A stretch of DNA of 64,000 nt, from contig NZ_LT594324.1 of NCBI RefSeq assembly GCF_900089605.1, positions 620,001-684,000 of the forward strand. Direction: 5' to 3'. The translations under genes and the position numbers were made by a program. This document shows, in pieces, positions 42,382 through 50,659 of the stretch (the stretch's first letter is position 1; the number at the start of each line of letters is the position of its first letter). The notes beneath the pieces are model-generated. The model made no database searches and was not told where the DNA came from. It saw nothing but the letters and a program-made list of their open reading frames with translations. This DNA is from Micromonospora narathiwatensis. Its GTDB lineage: Bacteria; Actinomycetota; Actinomycetes; Mycobacteriales; Micromonosporaceae.

Positions 42382-43944
42382 TCAGGCGCCGACGCCCGTG
42401 CGCAGCTGCTCCGACGACTCCGGCTCGGCGCGACCGGCGCCGCGCCGCGACCCGGAACCGTCGTCCGACGGGTGCGCGCCGGGCTGCAGGGGCACCGTGG
42501 CCGGCTCGCCGGGTGCCCGGCGGACGTCGATGACCTGGCCGGTCAGGTCGGAGACGAGAACGTCCAGGGAAGCCTGCGCGACGGCCTCGGCGGAGAGCAG
42601 GGTGTGCTCCGGCTCCTCGCCGAACGCCCTGGTGCGCATCGGGGTGGCGGTGCGCTCCGGGTTGACGCAGTTGACCCGTACGCCGAACTCGGCCCACTCG
42701 TCGGCGAGCGCCTGGGTCAGGTTGACCAGCGCGGCCTTGGTGGCCGAGTAGAGCGCGTACCGGGCCCGGCCCCGGGTGTACGAGCTGGACGTGTAGAGCA
42801 GCAGCTGGCCCTTGGTCTGCTGGAGGTACGGCAGCGACTGTCGGGCGATGGTGACCGGGCCGACGAAGTTGACGTGCAGGAGCCGGTCCATCGTCTCCTG
42901 GTCCATCTCCGCGAGGGCGCCCCGCTCCAGGATGCCGGCGGTGACCACCACGTGGTCGATCCGGCCGGTCGACTCGAAGGCGGTCCGCAGCGCGGCGGCC
43001 ACGTCCTCGGCCCGCTCGACGTGGGTGCCGGTGGTGGAGCGGCTGAACGGGAAGACCTGGGCGCCGTACCCGCGGGCCAGCTCGGTCAGGTCGTGGCCGA
43101 TGCCGTAGCTGCCGCCGAAGACCACGATGGTCCGGCCGGTCAGCTCCTCGGTGTAGCCGCGGTGGTCGGTCAGCCGGGGCGCCTGGGCGGCGGCGAGCTG
43201 GAAGAGCTTGTCCGCCAGGTGCACGTCGACCGGGTGGGTGACCTTGATGTTCTCGTCCGAACCGTCGATCACCTTGATCGGCGTGCCGGGCAGGTAGCGC
43301 AGCACCACCCCGCAGTCGTCGGTGGCGGCGAAGTCCGGGTCGTCCTCGGCCAGCCGGTACGCCTCGCGGATGGTGCCGGAGCGGAACGCCTGCGGGGTCT
43401 GGCCCCGGCGCAGGGTGGAGCGGACCGGGATGTCGGTGATGCAGTCTTCCTCGTCCACCTGGATGATCGTGTCGGCCGACGGGATCGCCACGTCGACCGC
43501 CGAGTACGTCCACAGCGCGTTCACGCACTCACGCACGATCCGGGCGCTGACCAGCGGGCGGACCGCGTCGTGGAAGAGGATGTTGACGTCGCCCCCGCCG
43601 ATCGCGTCGAGCGCGAGCCGGGTGGTGGCGTTGCGGGTGTCACCGCCCTCGATCACCCGGGTCACCTTGCGGAGCCCGGCGTTGGCGACGATCCGCTGGG
43701 CCTCGGCCAGGTGCCCGGCGGCCATCAGCACGATGATCTCGTCGATCTCGGGCGCGGCCTCGAAGACGGCCAGCGTGTGCTCGATGATCGGCTTGCCGGC
43801 GATCTTGAGCAGTTGCTTCGGGATGCCCAGCCCGAGGCGTTCCCCGGTCCCCCCGGCGAGGATCACGGCCACCGTACGCGTGGGGCGCCAGGGTGCCGGG
43901 CTGGCCGGCAGGGCGTCCGGTGCGGCGGTGCGGTCCTGCGTCAT
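42382..43944 (-). CDS. Fused cytidylyltransferase / SDR reductase (CDP-ribitol synthesis type)
   Basis: A 520-residue bifunctional protein. Residues 24-250 are an IspD/TarI-like cytidylyltransferase (LAGGTGERLG at 29-38, HDAVRP at 125-130). Residues 268-490 are a short-chain reductase (VVFGGSYGIG at about 274-283, catalytic Tyr399/Lys403 in YSATK). Known fused proteins of this order (Bcs1 type) reduce ribulose-5-phosphate and activate it to CDP-ribitol; TarI plus TarJ do the same as separate proteins, with TarJ from a different reductase family. It precedes the polymerase gene by 30 bases. The C-terminal tail is disordered. Confidence 0.85.
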   Translation of the reverse strand: MTQDRTAAPDALPASPAPWRPTRTVAVILAGGTGERLGLGIPKQLLKIAGKPIIEHTLAVFEAAPEIDEIIVLMAAGHLAEAQRIVANAGLRKVTRVIEGGDTRNATTRLALDAIGGGDVNILFHDAVRPLVSARIVRECVNALWTYSAVDVAIPSADTIIQVDEEDCITDIPVRSTLRRGQTPQAFRSGTIREAYRLAEDDPDFAATDDCGVVLRYLPGTPIKVIDGSDENIKVTHPVDVHLADKLFQLAAAQAPRLTDHRGYTEELTGRTIVVFGGSYGIGHDLTELARGYGAQVFPFSRSTTGTHVERAEDVAAALRTAFESTGRIDHVVVTAGILERGALAEMDQETMDRLLHVNFVGPVTIARQSLPYLQQTKGQLLLYTSSSYTRGRARYALYSATKAALVNLTQALADEWAEFGVRVNCVNPERTATPMRTRAFGEEPEHTLLSAEAVAQASLDVLVSDLTGQVIDVRRAPGEPATVPLQPGAHPSDDGSGSRRGAGRAEPESSEQLRTGVGA

Positions 43945-44000
43945 TGCGCTTCCTCACTCTGCGGGGATGGGGGGTTTACGCCCCGGTGACCGGGTGACGA

Positions 44001-44029
44001 ATTTTGGCCGGGGTCGGGGTAAACAGTAA
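44001..44029 (-). promoter_or_regulatory. Candidate promoter of the CDP-ribitol/polymerase operon
   Basis: On the minus strand, TTACTG (44024-44029) and CAAAAT (44001-44006) are 17 bases apart, about 57 bases upstream of ATG 43944. The boxes match the consensus moderately; the AT content stands out from the surroundings. Confidence 0.4.
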
Positions 44030-44039
44030 CGCGTACGAC

Positions 44040-44080
44040 GGAGCGCACCGACCCGGCGGGAACCCGGGACGGTGCGCTCC
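44040..44080 (-). terminator. Terminator after the ABC exporter operon
   Basis: An 11-bp perfect stem (44040-44050 with 44070-44080) plus inner pairing, 8 bases past the stop of the ATPase gene on the minus strand. It separates the exporter operon from the CDP-ribitol operon. Confidence 0.7.
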
Positions 44081-44087
44081 CGTCCGG

Positions 44088-44888
44088 CTACTTCTGGCTC
44101 TCGTACGCCTTGCAGACCTCGTCGGTGGGACCGTCCATCTTCAGGACGCCCCCCTCCAGCCAGATGGTCCGCTCGCAGGTGTCCCGGATCGAGCTGATCG
44201 AGTGGCTCACCAGGAACACGGTGCCGGCGCTCTCGCGCAGCTCGCGTACCCGCTGCTCGCTGCGGGCCCGGAACTTGCGGTCACCGGTCGCGAGGGCCTC
44301 GTCGATGAGCAGCACGTCGTGCTTCTTGGCCGCGGCGATGGCGAAGCGCAGCCGGGCGCCCATGCCCGAGGAGTAGGTGCGCATCGGCAACGAGGCGAAG
44401 TCGCCCCGCTCGTTGATTCCGGAGAACTCGATGATCTCCGGGGCCAGCCGCTTGACCTCCTCCGGCGGCATGCCCATGGCCAGGCAGCCGAGCACCACGT
44501 TGCGCTCACCGGAGAGGTCGTTGAGCAGGGCCGCGTTCACACCGAGCAGCGAGGGCTGACCCATGGTGTAGACGGCGCCCCGGGCGGGCGGGAGCAGCCC
44601 GGCGATGGCCCGCAGCAGGGTCGACTTGCCGGAGCCGTTGCTGCCGATCAGCCCGACCGCCTCACCCTGGTACGCGGTGAAGCTCACCCCCTTGACCGCG
44701 TGCACCTCGCGGATGTTCGGCGCGTTGTTGCGGGTCACGATGCGCTTGAGGGCGGAGACCGGGCTGGTGCCGCTGGTGGCGCCCTTGTGGATCCGGTAGA
44801 TCACGTGGACGTCGTCCACCACGACGGTGGGGACTCGCCCCGAGTCGACGACGGCGGTGCTCGCCGCCGGTTGGGTCTGCTCAGCCAC
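44088..44888 (-). CDS. Teichoic-acid-type ABC exporter ATPase (TagH-like)
   Basis: A 266-residue ATPase powering export of a polyprenyl-linked polymer. Walker A is GSNGSGKST (82-90), the signature SSGMGARLRFAIA starts at 173, Walker B is VLLIDEALA (192-200) and the switch His lies in LVSHSISS near 225. Family knowledge: the N-terminal VYRIHKG region and medium length fit the TagH/Wzt group without the C-terminal carbohydrate-binding extension. The coding regions of permease and ATPase overlap by 8 bases (44881-44888), so they form one exporter. Confidence 0.88.
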   Translation of the reverse strand: MAEQTQPAASTAVVDSGRVPTVVVDDVHVIYRIHKGATSGTSPVSALKRIVTRNNAPNIREVHAVKGVSFTAYQGEAVGLIGSNGSGKSTLLRAIAGLLPPARGAVYTMGQPSLLGVNAALLNDLSGERNVVLGCLAMGMPPEEVKRLAPEIIEFSGINERGDFASLPMRTYSSGMGARLRFAIAAAKKHDVLLIDEALATGDRKFRARSEQRVRELRESAGTVFLVSHSISSIRDTCERTIWLEGGVLKMDGPTDEVCKAYESQK

Positions 44889-45783
44889 GGCCGTACTCCT
44901 CTTCTCCGCGCCAGAAGTAGACGAACCCGCCCACGCCCATCACGACGGCCCAGGCCAGGGCCATGAACCACAGCCGCGTCGGCGAGGTCACCAGGTTCGC
45001 CTGGTTGGACTCGAGCAGCGAGTACCGGGCCAGCTCGATGAAGACCAGCGGCGGGTTCCACTCCAGCACGTTCGCCGCCCAGTGCGGCAGGTGCTGCCGG
45101 AACAGCGCGACCGGGTAGAGCACGCCGGAGGCGTACAGCCAGGTCCGCATCACGAACGGCATGACCTGACGCAGGTCGGTGACCTTCGAGCCGAGCCGGG
45201 CCATCACCATGGTCAACCCGATGTTGAAGATCGTCTGGAGCAGCAGCATGGGCGCGATCAGCAGCCAGCGGAAGGTCAGCGGCTCGCCGGTCGCCAGCAC
45301 GATGACCGCCAGCACCGCCATCGACATGAGCAGCTGCTGCAACTGCACCAGGGTGACGGTGATCGGCAGCGCGGCCCGGGGGAACTGCAGGGCCCGGATC
45401 AGGCCCAGGTTGCCGGTGATCGCGTTGGTGCCGTTCTGCACGGCGGTCTGGGTGAACATGAAGATGAACACGCCGGTGCAGAGGTAGGCGATGAAGTTCG
45501 TCATGTTCCGGTTCGTCGCCACGATCACGCCGAAGATCAGGTAGTAGACCGCCGCGTTGGTGAGCGGGGTCAGCACCTGCCACAGTTGCCCGAGCTGGGT
45601 GTTGCTGAGCGCCGAGGCGGCCTTCGCCCGGGAGTAGGTGGTGATGAAGTGCCGGTACGCCCACAGCCGGCGGGCGTACTCGCGCAGGGGCGGGCGTTCT
45701 CCGGCGACCCGCAGCCCGTATCGCTGGGCGAGCTGGGCCCGGGTCAGCCCGGTTTCGGGGTCGGCCACCGCGGTGTTGGCCAT
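44881..45783 (-). CDS. Teichoic-acid-type ABC exporter permease (TagG-like)
   Basis: A 300-residue ABC-2 permease. An amphipathic N-terminal domain (YARRLWAYRHFITTYSRAKA) precedes six membrane helices, with LGQLWQVLTPLTNAAVYYLIFG near 66-87 and YASGVLYPVALF near 221. This order is typical of TagG/Wzm proteins. GGAGCG precedes ATG 45783. It should move the finished or lipid-linked polymer across the membrane with the overlapping ATPase. A promoter with flanking GTTGCG repeats lies upstream. Confidence 0.87.
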   Translation of the reverse strand: MANTAVADPETGLTRAQLAQRYGLRVAGERPPLREYARRLWAYRHFITTYSRAKAASALSNTQLGQLWQVLTPLTNAAVYYLIFGVIVATNRNMTNFIAYLCTGVFIFMFTQTAVQNGTNAITGNLGLIRALQFPRAALPITVTLVQLQQLLMSMAVLAVIVLATGEPLTFRWLLIAPMLLLQTIFNIGLTMVMARLGSKVTDLRQVMPFVMRTWLYASGVLYPVALFRQHLPHWAANVLEWNPPLVFIELARYSLLESNQANLVTSPTRLWFMALAWAVVMGVGGFVYFWRGEEEYGRG

Positions 45784-45901
45784 GGTCTGGCGCTCCGATC
45801 TTTCGTGCCGATGGGGAGCAGTGGGGATGAGTCGCGGTGCTGAAATACGGTGCTCGGGATTCAGCGCGGCCGAGCGGGGAGGGGGCCTCGCTGTTGCGTG
45901 G

Positions 45902-45930
45902 AAGGTAGTCCAAAACACGTCGGGACGCAA
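45902..45930 (-). promoter_or_regulatory. Promoter of the exporter operon flanked by GTTGCGT inverted repeats
   Basis: On the minus strand, TTGCGT (45925-45930) and TACCTT (45902-45907) have 17-base spacing. GTTGCGT (45893-45899) and its complement ACGCAAC (45925-45931) bracket the promoter, and another GTTGCG occurs at 45940. These could be operator sites for the divergent TetR protein. TACATT at 45948-45953, 7 bases before the tetR GTG, suggests a leaderless transcript the other way. Confidence 0.5.
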
Positions 45931-45960
45931 CCGTATCGTCGTTGCGCTACATTGTTCCAC

Positions 45961-46593
45961 GTGACGACCGAGAAGAGGCGTGCCCCGGCCGGGGCGGCAG
46001 TGCTGCGCGGGGAGATCACCACGGCCATCCGGGCCGCCGTCATGCAGGAGTTGGCCGAGGTCGGCTACGGTCGCCTCTCCATCGAGGCGGTCGCCCGGCG
46101 GGCCGGGGTCAGCAAGACCGCGATCTATCGCCGTTGGCGTTCGAAACTTGACCTGGTGCTGGACATGGTCACCGCCGTGGCGGGGCGCAACCTGCCCCTG
46201 CTGGACACCGGCAGCCTCCTCGGCGACCTGGAGATCCTGTTGCACGTGATGGCCCGTGCGCTGCAACACCGGCTGGCCTCGCAGATCATCCCGGACCTGC
46301 TCGCCGAGGCCGCCCGCAACCCGCAGATCGCCGAGAAGCTCCAGGCGGCCCTCGACGACTACCAGCAGGCCGTCGGCCGGATCCTGATCGGGCGGGCGGT
46401 CGAGCGCGGGGAGTTGTCGCCGGACACCGACCGGCGCGCCGCGGTCGACCTGATCGTCGGCCCGGTCTACTGGCGGATGGCCATCTCCCGAGCTCCGCTG
46501 GAGGCCGAGGAGGTGCCCCGGCTGGCGTCGGCGATCGTCGCGGCGCTGCGAGTAGCATGCTTGGGGCCCGTCCGGGATGAGGTGGAAGTTTGA
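45961..46593 (+). CDS. TetR-family regulator
   Basis: A 210-residue repressor. The N-terminal helix-turn-helix is ALARR-like: LSIEAVARRAGVSKTAIYRRWRSKLDLVLDMV (about 40-71), the classic TetR module. The C-terminal all-helical ligand domain ends in GPVYWRMAIS, of the TetR_C_11-like type. The start is GTG 45961 without a Shine-Dalgarno, so the transcript is probably leaderless. It is divergent from the TagGH-like operon and upstream of the sugar genes, so local regulation of the cluster is likely. Inducer unknown. Confidence 0.87.
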   Translation: MTTEKRRAPAGAAVLRGEITTAIRAAVMQELAEVGYGRLSIEAVARRAGVSKTAIYRRWRSKLDLVLDMVTAVAGRNLPLLDTGSLLGDLEILLHVMARALQHRLASQIIPDLLAEAARNPQIAEKLQAALDDYQQAVGRILIGRAVERGELSPDTDRRAAVDLIVGPVYWRMAISRAPLEAEEVPRLASAIVAALRVACLGPVRDEVEV

Positions 46594-46671
46594 CCCCGGA
46601 CGCCGTTGGCCCCGATCCGACAGTCGATCATGAACAGCAGGACACATCCCGTCGGACATTCGTTACGAGCG

Positions 46672-46699
46672 GGTTGTTTTTCGTGAAAACCGCTACCAT
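46672..46699 (+). promoter_or_regulatory. Candidate promoter of the amino-sugar/glycosyltransferase operon
   Basis: GGTTGT (46672-46677), a 16-base spacer and TACCAT (46694-46699) lie 57 bases before ATG 46756. The spacer carries the AT-rich inverted arms GTTTT/AAAAC. Confidence 0.45.
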
Positions 46700-46755
46700 C
46701 GCCCCGATCCCCCGATCCCCCCAAACGGAACACCGTGTCGACAGGAGGAAGCCCC

Positions 46756-47865
46756 ATGGTTGGGCCGCACCCAGAGTTCATTCCCCCAGCCCGACCGATC
46801 ATCGGTGAGGCCGAGATCGAGGCGGCTGTCCGGGTGCTGCGGAGCGGCCGGGTCGTGCAGGGCCCGGAGGTCGCCGCGTTCGAGGAGGAGTTCGGCGAGC
46901 TGGTCGCCGGCCGGCACTGCGTCGCCGTCAACTCCGGCACCTCCGCGCTGCAGCTCACCCTGATGGCGCTCGGCTTCGGCCCGGGCGACGAGGTCATCGT
47001 CCCGTCGTTCTCGTTCGCGGCCAGCGCGAACGCGGTCCGGCTGGTCGGCGCCGAGCCGGTCTTCGTGGACATCGAGCCGGGCAGCTTCTGCGTCGACCCG
47101 GAGGCGGTCGCCGCCGCGGTCACCCCGCGGACCGTCGCCATCATGCCGGTGCACCTCTACGGCCACCCGGCCGCGATGGACAAGATCATGGCCATCGCCG
47201 AGCGGCACGGCCTGGCCGTCGTCGAGGACGCCGCCCAGGCCCACGGCGCCACCCTGCACGGCACCCCGGTCGGCGCGTTCGGCACCGCCGGCTGCTTCAG
47301 CTTCTACCCGACGAAGAACATGCACGCCCTGGAGGGCGGCATGGTCACCACCGCCGACCCCGAGCTGGCCCGGACCCTGCGCCTGCTGCGCAACCAGGGC
47401 ATGGAGCAGCGGTACGCCAACGAGATCGTCGGCGCCAACATGCGGATGACCGACGTGGCCGCCGCGATCGGCCGGGTGCAGCTCACCCAGCTCGCCGAGT
47501 GGACCGAGCAGCGCCGGGCCAACGCCAAGTTCCTCGACTCCACCATCACCGGCCTGGTCACCCCGCCGGTGGCCGACGGCGCCCGGCACGTCTACCACCA
47601 GTACACGGTGCGGGCGACGGGCAACCGGGACGCCGCCATGACCCGCCTCACCGAGCTGGGCATCGGCAACGCCGTCTACTACCCGACCCCGATCCACCGG
47701 CTCAAGCCGTACCTCGCCGAGGACGGCACGCCGGGCCCGTGGGAGCTGCCGGAGACCGAGCGGGCCGCCGCCGAGGTGATCTCGCTCCCGGTGCACCCGT
47801 CGCTGAGCCAGGCCGACCTCGACCGGATCGCCGAGGGCGCCAACCTCGCCGGGGGTGCCCGATGA
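46756..47865 (+). CDS. DegT/DnrJ/EryC1-type sugar aminotransferase
   Basis: A 369-residue PLP enzyme making an amino sugar on a nucleotide carrier. PLP binding Lys187 lies in SFYPTKN (182-188); NSGTSALQLTL (59-69) and VEDAAQAHGA (156-165) are family motifs. AGGAGGAAG precedes ATG 46756, chosen over an upstream in-frame ATG for this reason. Its stop overlaps the oxidoreductase start. Together with that gene it should form a 3-keto to amino sugar pathway, as in QdtA/WlbA-WlbE-type pairs; the exact sugar is not deducible. Confidence 0.9.
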   Translation: MVGPHPEFIPPARPIIGEAEIEAAVRVLRSGRVVQGPEVAAFEEEFGELVAGRHCVAVNSGTSALQLTLMALGFGPGDEVIVPSFSFAASANAVRLVGAEPVFVDIEPGSFCVDPEAVAAAVTPRTVAIMPVHLYGHPAAMDKIMAIAERHGLAVVEDAAQAHGATLHGTPVGAFGTAGCFSFYPTKNMHALEGGMVTTADPELARTLRLLRNQGMEQRYANEIVGANMRMTDVAAAIGRVQLTQLAEWTEQRRANAKFLDSTITGLVTPPVADGARHVYHQYTVRATGNRDAAMTRLTELGIGNAVYYPTPIHRLKPYLAEDGTPGPWELPETERAAAEVISLPVHPSLSQADLDRIAEGANLAGGAR

Positions 47866-48890
47866 CCGAGGGTCGCAAGCTGCGCGCCGGCCTGATCGGC
47901 CTGGGCGCGATGGGGCGTAACCACGGCCGGGTGCTGTCCAACCTGGACGGCGTCGAGCTGGTCGGCGTCGTCGACCCGGCCGGCGACGTCACCGGCGCGC
48001 TCCGCGCCCCGGTCGTCCCCGAGCTGGGCGACCTGCTGGCCATGGGCATCGACTACGCCGTGGTCGCCTGCCCGACCGCGCTGCACGAGCGGATCGGCCT
48101 GGAGCTGGCCGCCAACGGGGTGTGCGCGCTGATCGAGAAGCCGCTGGCCCAGTCGGTCGAGGCGGCCACCCGCCTGGTCGAGGCGTTCGAGTCCGCCGGG
48201 CTGGTCGCCGGTGTCGGCCACATCGAGCGCTACAACCCGGCCCTGCAGAGCCTGCGTACCCGGCTGGAGGCCGGCGAGCTGGGCGAGGTCTTCCAGGTCG
48301 TCACCCGGCGCCAGGGGCCGTTCCCGCACCGGATCGCCGACGTCGGCGTGGTGATGGACCTGGCCACCCACGACATCGACCTCACCGCCTGGGTGACCGG
48401 CCGGGAATACGCCTCGGTGGCCGCCCGGACGGTCTCCCGTAGCGGCCGGCTGCACGAGGACATGGTCGCCGTGGTCGGCCAGCTCTCCGACGGCACGATG
48501 GTCAACCACCTGGTCAACTGGCTGAGCCCGCTCAAGGAGCGGTCCACCGTGGTGACCGGCGACAAGGGCTGCTTCGTGGCCGACACGCTCACCGCCGACC
48601 TCACCTTCTACGCCAACGCCGCCATCGACACCGAGTGGGAGGCGCTGCGCGCGTTCCGCGGGGTGGCCGAGGGCGACATGGTCCGGTACGCGATCCCGAA
48701 GCGCGAGCCGCTGCTCGTCGAGCACGAGCGGTTCCGCGACGCGGTCGAGGGGAAGCAGAGCGACATCGTCACCCTGCGGCAGGGTCTGCGTACGGTGCAG
48801 GTCGCCGCGGGCCTCCTGGAGTCCGCGTCCGACGGCAAGGTCGTGTCGGTCGCACCCACCAGCAGCGATGCGGAGCCGGCGCTGCGATGA
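47862..48890 (+). CDS. Gfo/Idh/MocA-family sugar oxidoreductase
   Basis: A 342-residue NAD(P)-dependent enzyme. The Rossmann motif is GLIGLGAMGRNHGRV (10-24), EKPLA lies at 92-96 and the catalytic H-x3-H/D-type stretch appears as DLATHDIDLTAWV near 164-176. These enzymes oxidise or reduce positions of sugar nucleotides, commonly next to DegT aminotransferases in WbpB/WlbA-type routes. ATGA overlap at both ends shows coupling with the aminotransferase and the glycosyltransferase downstream. Confidence 0.9.
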   Translation: MTEGRKLRAGLIGLGAMGRNHGRVLSNLDGVELVGVVDPAGDVTGALRAPVVPELGDLLAMGIDYAVVACPTALHERIGLELAANGVCALIEKPLAQSVEAATRLVEAFESAGLVAGVGHIERYNPALQSLRTRLEAGELGEVFQVVTRRQGPFPHRIADVGVVMDLATHDIDLTAWVTGREYASVAARTVSRSGRLHEDMVAVVGQLSDGTMVNHLVNWLSPLKERSTVVTGDKGCFVADTLTADLTFYANAAIDTEWEALRAFRGVAEGDMVRYAIPKREPLLVEHERFRDAVEGKQSDIVTLRQGLRTVQVAAGLLESASDGKVVSVAPTSSDAEPALR

Positions 48891-50575
48891 GCCCGGCGCC
48901 GGTGCGGCGGACGACGTCCGTGGCGAGGCCGCAGATCGCCCGGCGGCGGCGCGTCGCGCTCCGCCGGGCCGCCGCCGACGGGCGGCCCTCGGAACCCGCC
49001 TCGGTACGTGAGGTCTGCGCACTGCCCGCCAGCACGCCGCTGCTGGTGCACGCGGGTGGGATCGCGGCCGACCGGGCACTCGGCGCGATCGTCGACGCCC
49101 TGCCCCGGTTGCCGGCCTGCCACCTCGCCCTGGTCCACACCGACCGGGAACGGGCCGAGGTGCGGGACCTGGTGCGCCGGGCCGGCCCGGCGGCCGCCCG
49201 GGTGCACGAGGTGCCCCGCCCGCGCCGGCTCACGCCCGCGTTCCTCGCCCCGGCGGACCTGGCCGTGTACGGCTTCGAGGCCGTCGCGGACGACCGGCCG
49301 CTGGTGCCGGCCGTCCTCGACGCGTACCGGGAGGCCGGTCTGCCCGTCGTGGCGGGCGAGGCGCGGGCGGTGCGGGAGCACCTCGCCGGCCGCGGCCCGG
49401 CCGAGTTCTTCGCCCCCGGTTCGGTGACCTCGTTCGTCGCGGCCGTGGAGCGGGCGCGGGAACGCGTACCCGAAGCGCCGGAGACGGCGCAGGTCCCGCC
49501 GGTCGAGGCCGGCGCTCCGGGCTCGTGGCGCCCGCTCGGCACGGGACCGGTCCGGCTCGGCCTCGGCACCGCGAACTACGCCGGCCAGCTCTCCGCCCTG
49601 GCCACCGCGATCAGCGCCGCCCGGCCCGACGTGGGGGTGGAGCTGGTGGTCGCCAAGCCACCGGCCTCGTACCGGTATCCGGCGGACCGTTACCTCCACT
49701 TCCCGGCCGAGCACCACCTCGACGTGCAACTGGACCAGGCCCGCCGGGTGCTCGCCGGCTACACCCACCTGATCGTCGACGCCTTCCGGCCGGTGCTCGG
49801 CCGGCTCAACGGCGACGACATCGCCGCCGACCTGCCGGCGCTGCGGCGGGCCGGGATCAAGGTGGCGCTGCTGGCGCACGGCAGCGAGATCCGCCACCCG
49901 GGCGCGCACCTGCGACGGCACGCCGAGTCCGCGTTCCGGGACGCCCCGGAGGAACTGCGCGACCGGCTCACCGCGGTGGCCGAGCGGAACCGGCGCACCG
50001 CGGAGGAGAGCGGCCTGCCGCTCTTCGTGACCACCCCCGACCTGCTGGCCGACGTGCCCTTCGCCACATGGGCGCCGCTGGTGATCGACGTCGACGCATG
50101 GGCCGGCGACCGGCCTGTGCTGGAACGGTCCCGCCCGGTGGTGCTGCACGCCCCGACGAGCCGCTGGACGAAGGGCACCGACCGGCTCCTGCCCCGGTTG
50201 CGGGAGCTGCACGACCGACGGATCATCGAACTGCGACTCGTGGAAGGGCTGCCGTACGACGAAATGGTCCACCTGGTGCGGGACGCCGACATTGTCGTCG
50301 ACCAGCTCGTGATGGGCACGTACGGCACGTTCTCCTGCGAGGGGATGGCCGCCGGGAAGGTGGTCGTGGCGTACCTCGACGAGAGCGTGCACCACGCCGT
50401 CGGCGTCCGTCCCCCGATCGCCTCCGCGACGCCCACCACCATCGGCAACACGATCGAGTCACTGCTCGACGACCGTCACGCGGCGACCGTCCTCGCCGCG
50501 GCGGGACCCCGTTACGTCCGGGAACACCACGACGGCCGGCACACCGCCGCGGCCTTCGACGTGTTCCTCCGGTGA
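48887..50575 (+). CDS. Glycosyltransferase with an extra N-terminal half-GT-B domain
   Basis: A 562-residue protein. Residues about 45-185 (STPLLVHAGGIAADRALGAI, then LPACHLALVHTDRE and SFVAAVERA) resemble the sugar-nucleotide half of the GT4 proteins encoded at 50660 and 60939. The corresponding acceptor half is missing. Residues about 220-562 form a second GT-B-like part with LGLGTANYAGQLSALATAI, HGSEIRHPGAH, VVLHAPTSRWTKGTDRLLP near 422 and VVDQLVMGTYGTFSCEGMA near 478. It looks like a fusion of half a transferase to a complete one. ATGA-coupled to the oxidoreductase. Donor and acceptor unknown. Confidence 0.75.
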   Translation: MSPAPVRRTTSVARPQIARRRRVALRRAAADGRPSEPASVREVCALPASTPLLVHAGGIAADRALGAIVDALPRLPACHLALVHTDRERAEVRDLVRRAGPAAARVHEVPRPRRLTPAFLAPADLAVYGFEAVADDRPLVPAVLDAYREAGLPVVAGEARAVREHLAGRGPAEFFAPGSVTSFVAAVERARERVPEAPETAQVPPVEAGAPGSWRPLGTGPVRLGLGTANYAGQLSALATAISAARPDVGVELVVAKPPASYRYPADRYLHFPAEHHLDVQLDQARRVLAGYTHLIVDAFRPVLGRLNGDDIAADLPALRRAGIKVALLAHGSEIRHPGAHLRRHAESAFRDAPEELRDRLTAVAERNRRTAEESGLPLFVTTPDLLADVPFATWAPLVIDVDAWAGDRPVLERSRPVVLHAPTSRWTKGTDRLLPRLRELHDRRIIELRLVEGLPYDEMVHLVRDADIVVDQLVMGTYGTFSCEGMAAGKVVVAYLDESVHHAVGVRPPIASATPTTIGNTIESLLDDRHAATVLAAAGPRYVREHHDGRHTAAAFDVFLR

Positions 50576-50659
50576 CCGACCGCCGGTCGTCCACGGACGA
50601 CCGGCGGCCGGAATCCGGTTCGCCCGTGCAAGACCCGTCAAACGAGGAGAAGGCACCCG

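Noticed and set aside
40915..43989. A 1024-codon plus-strand frame opposite the polymerase and CDP-ribitol genes.
   Set aside because: Low-complexity Arg/Gly/Val composition with no motif, opposite two well-supported genes.
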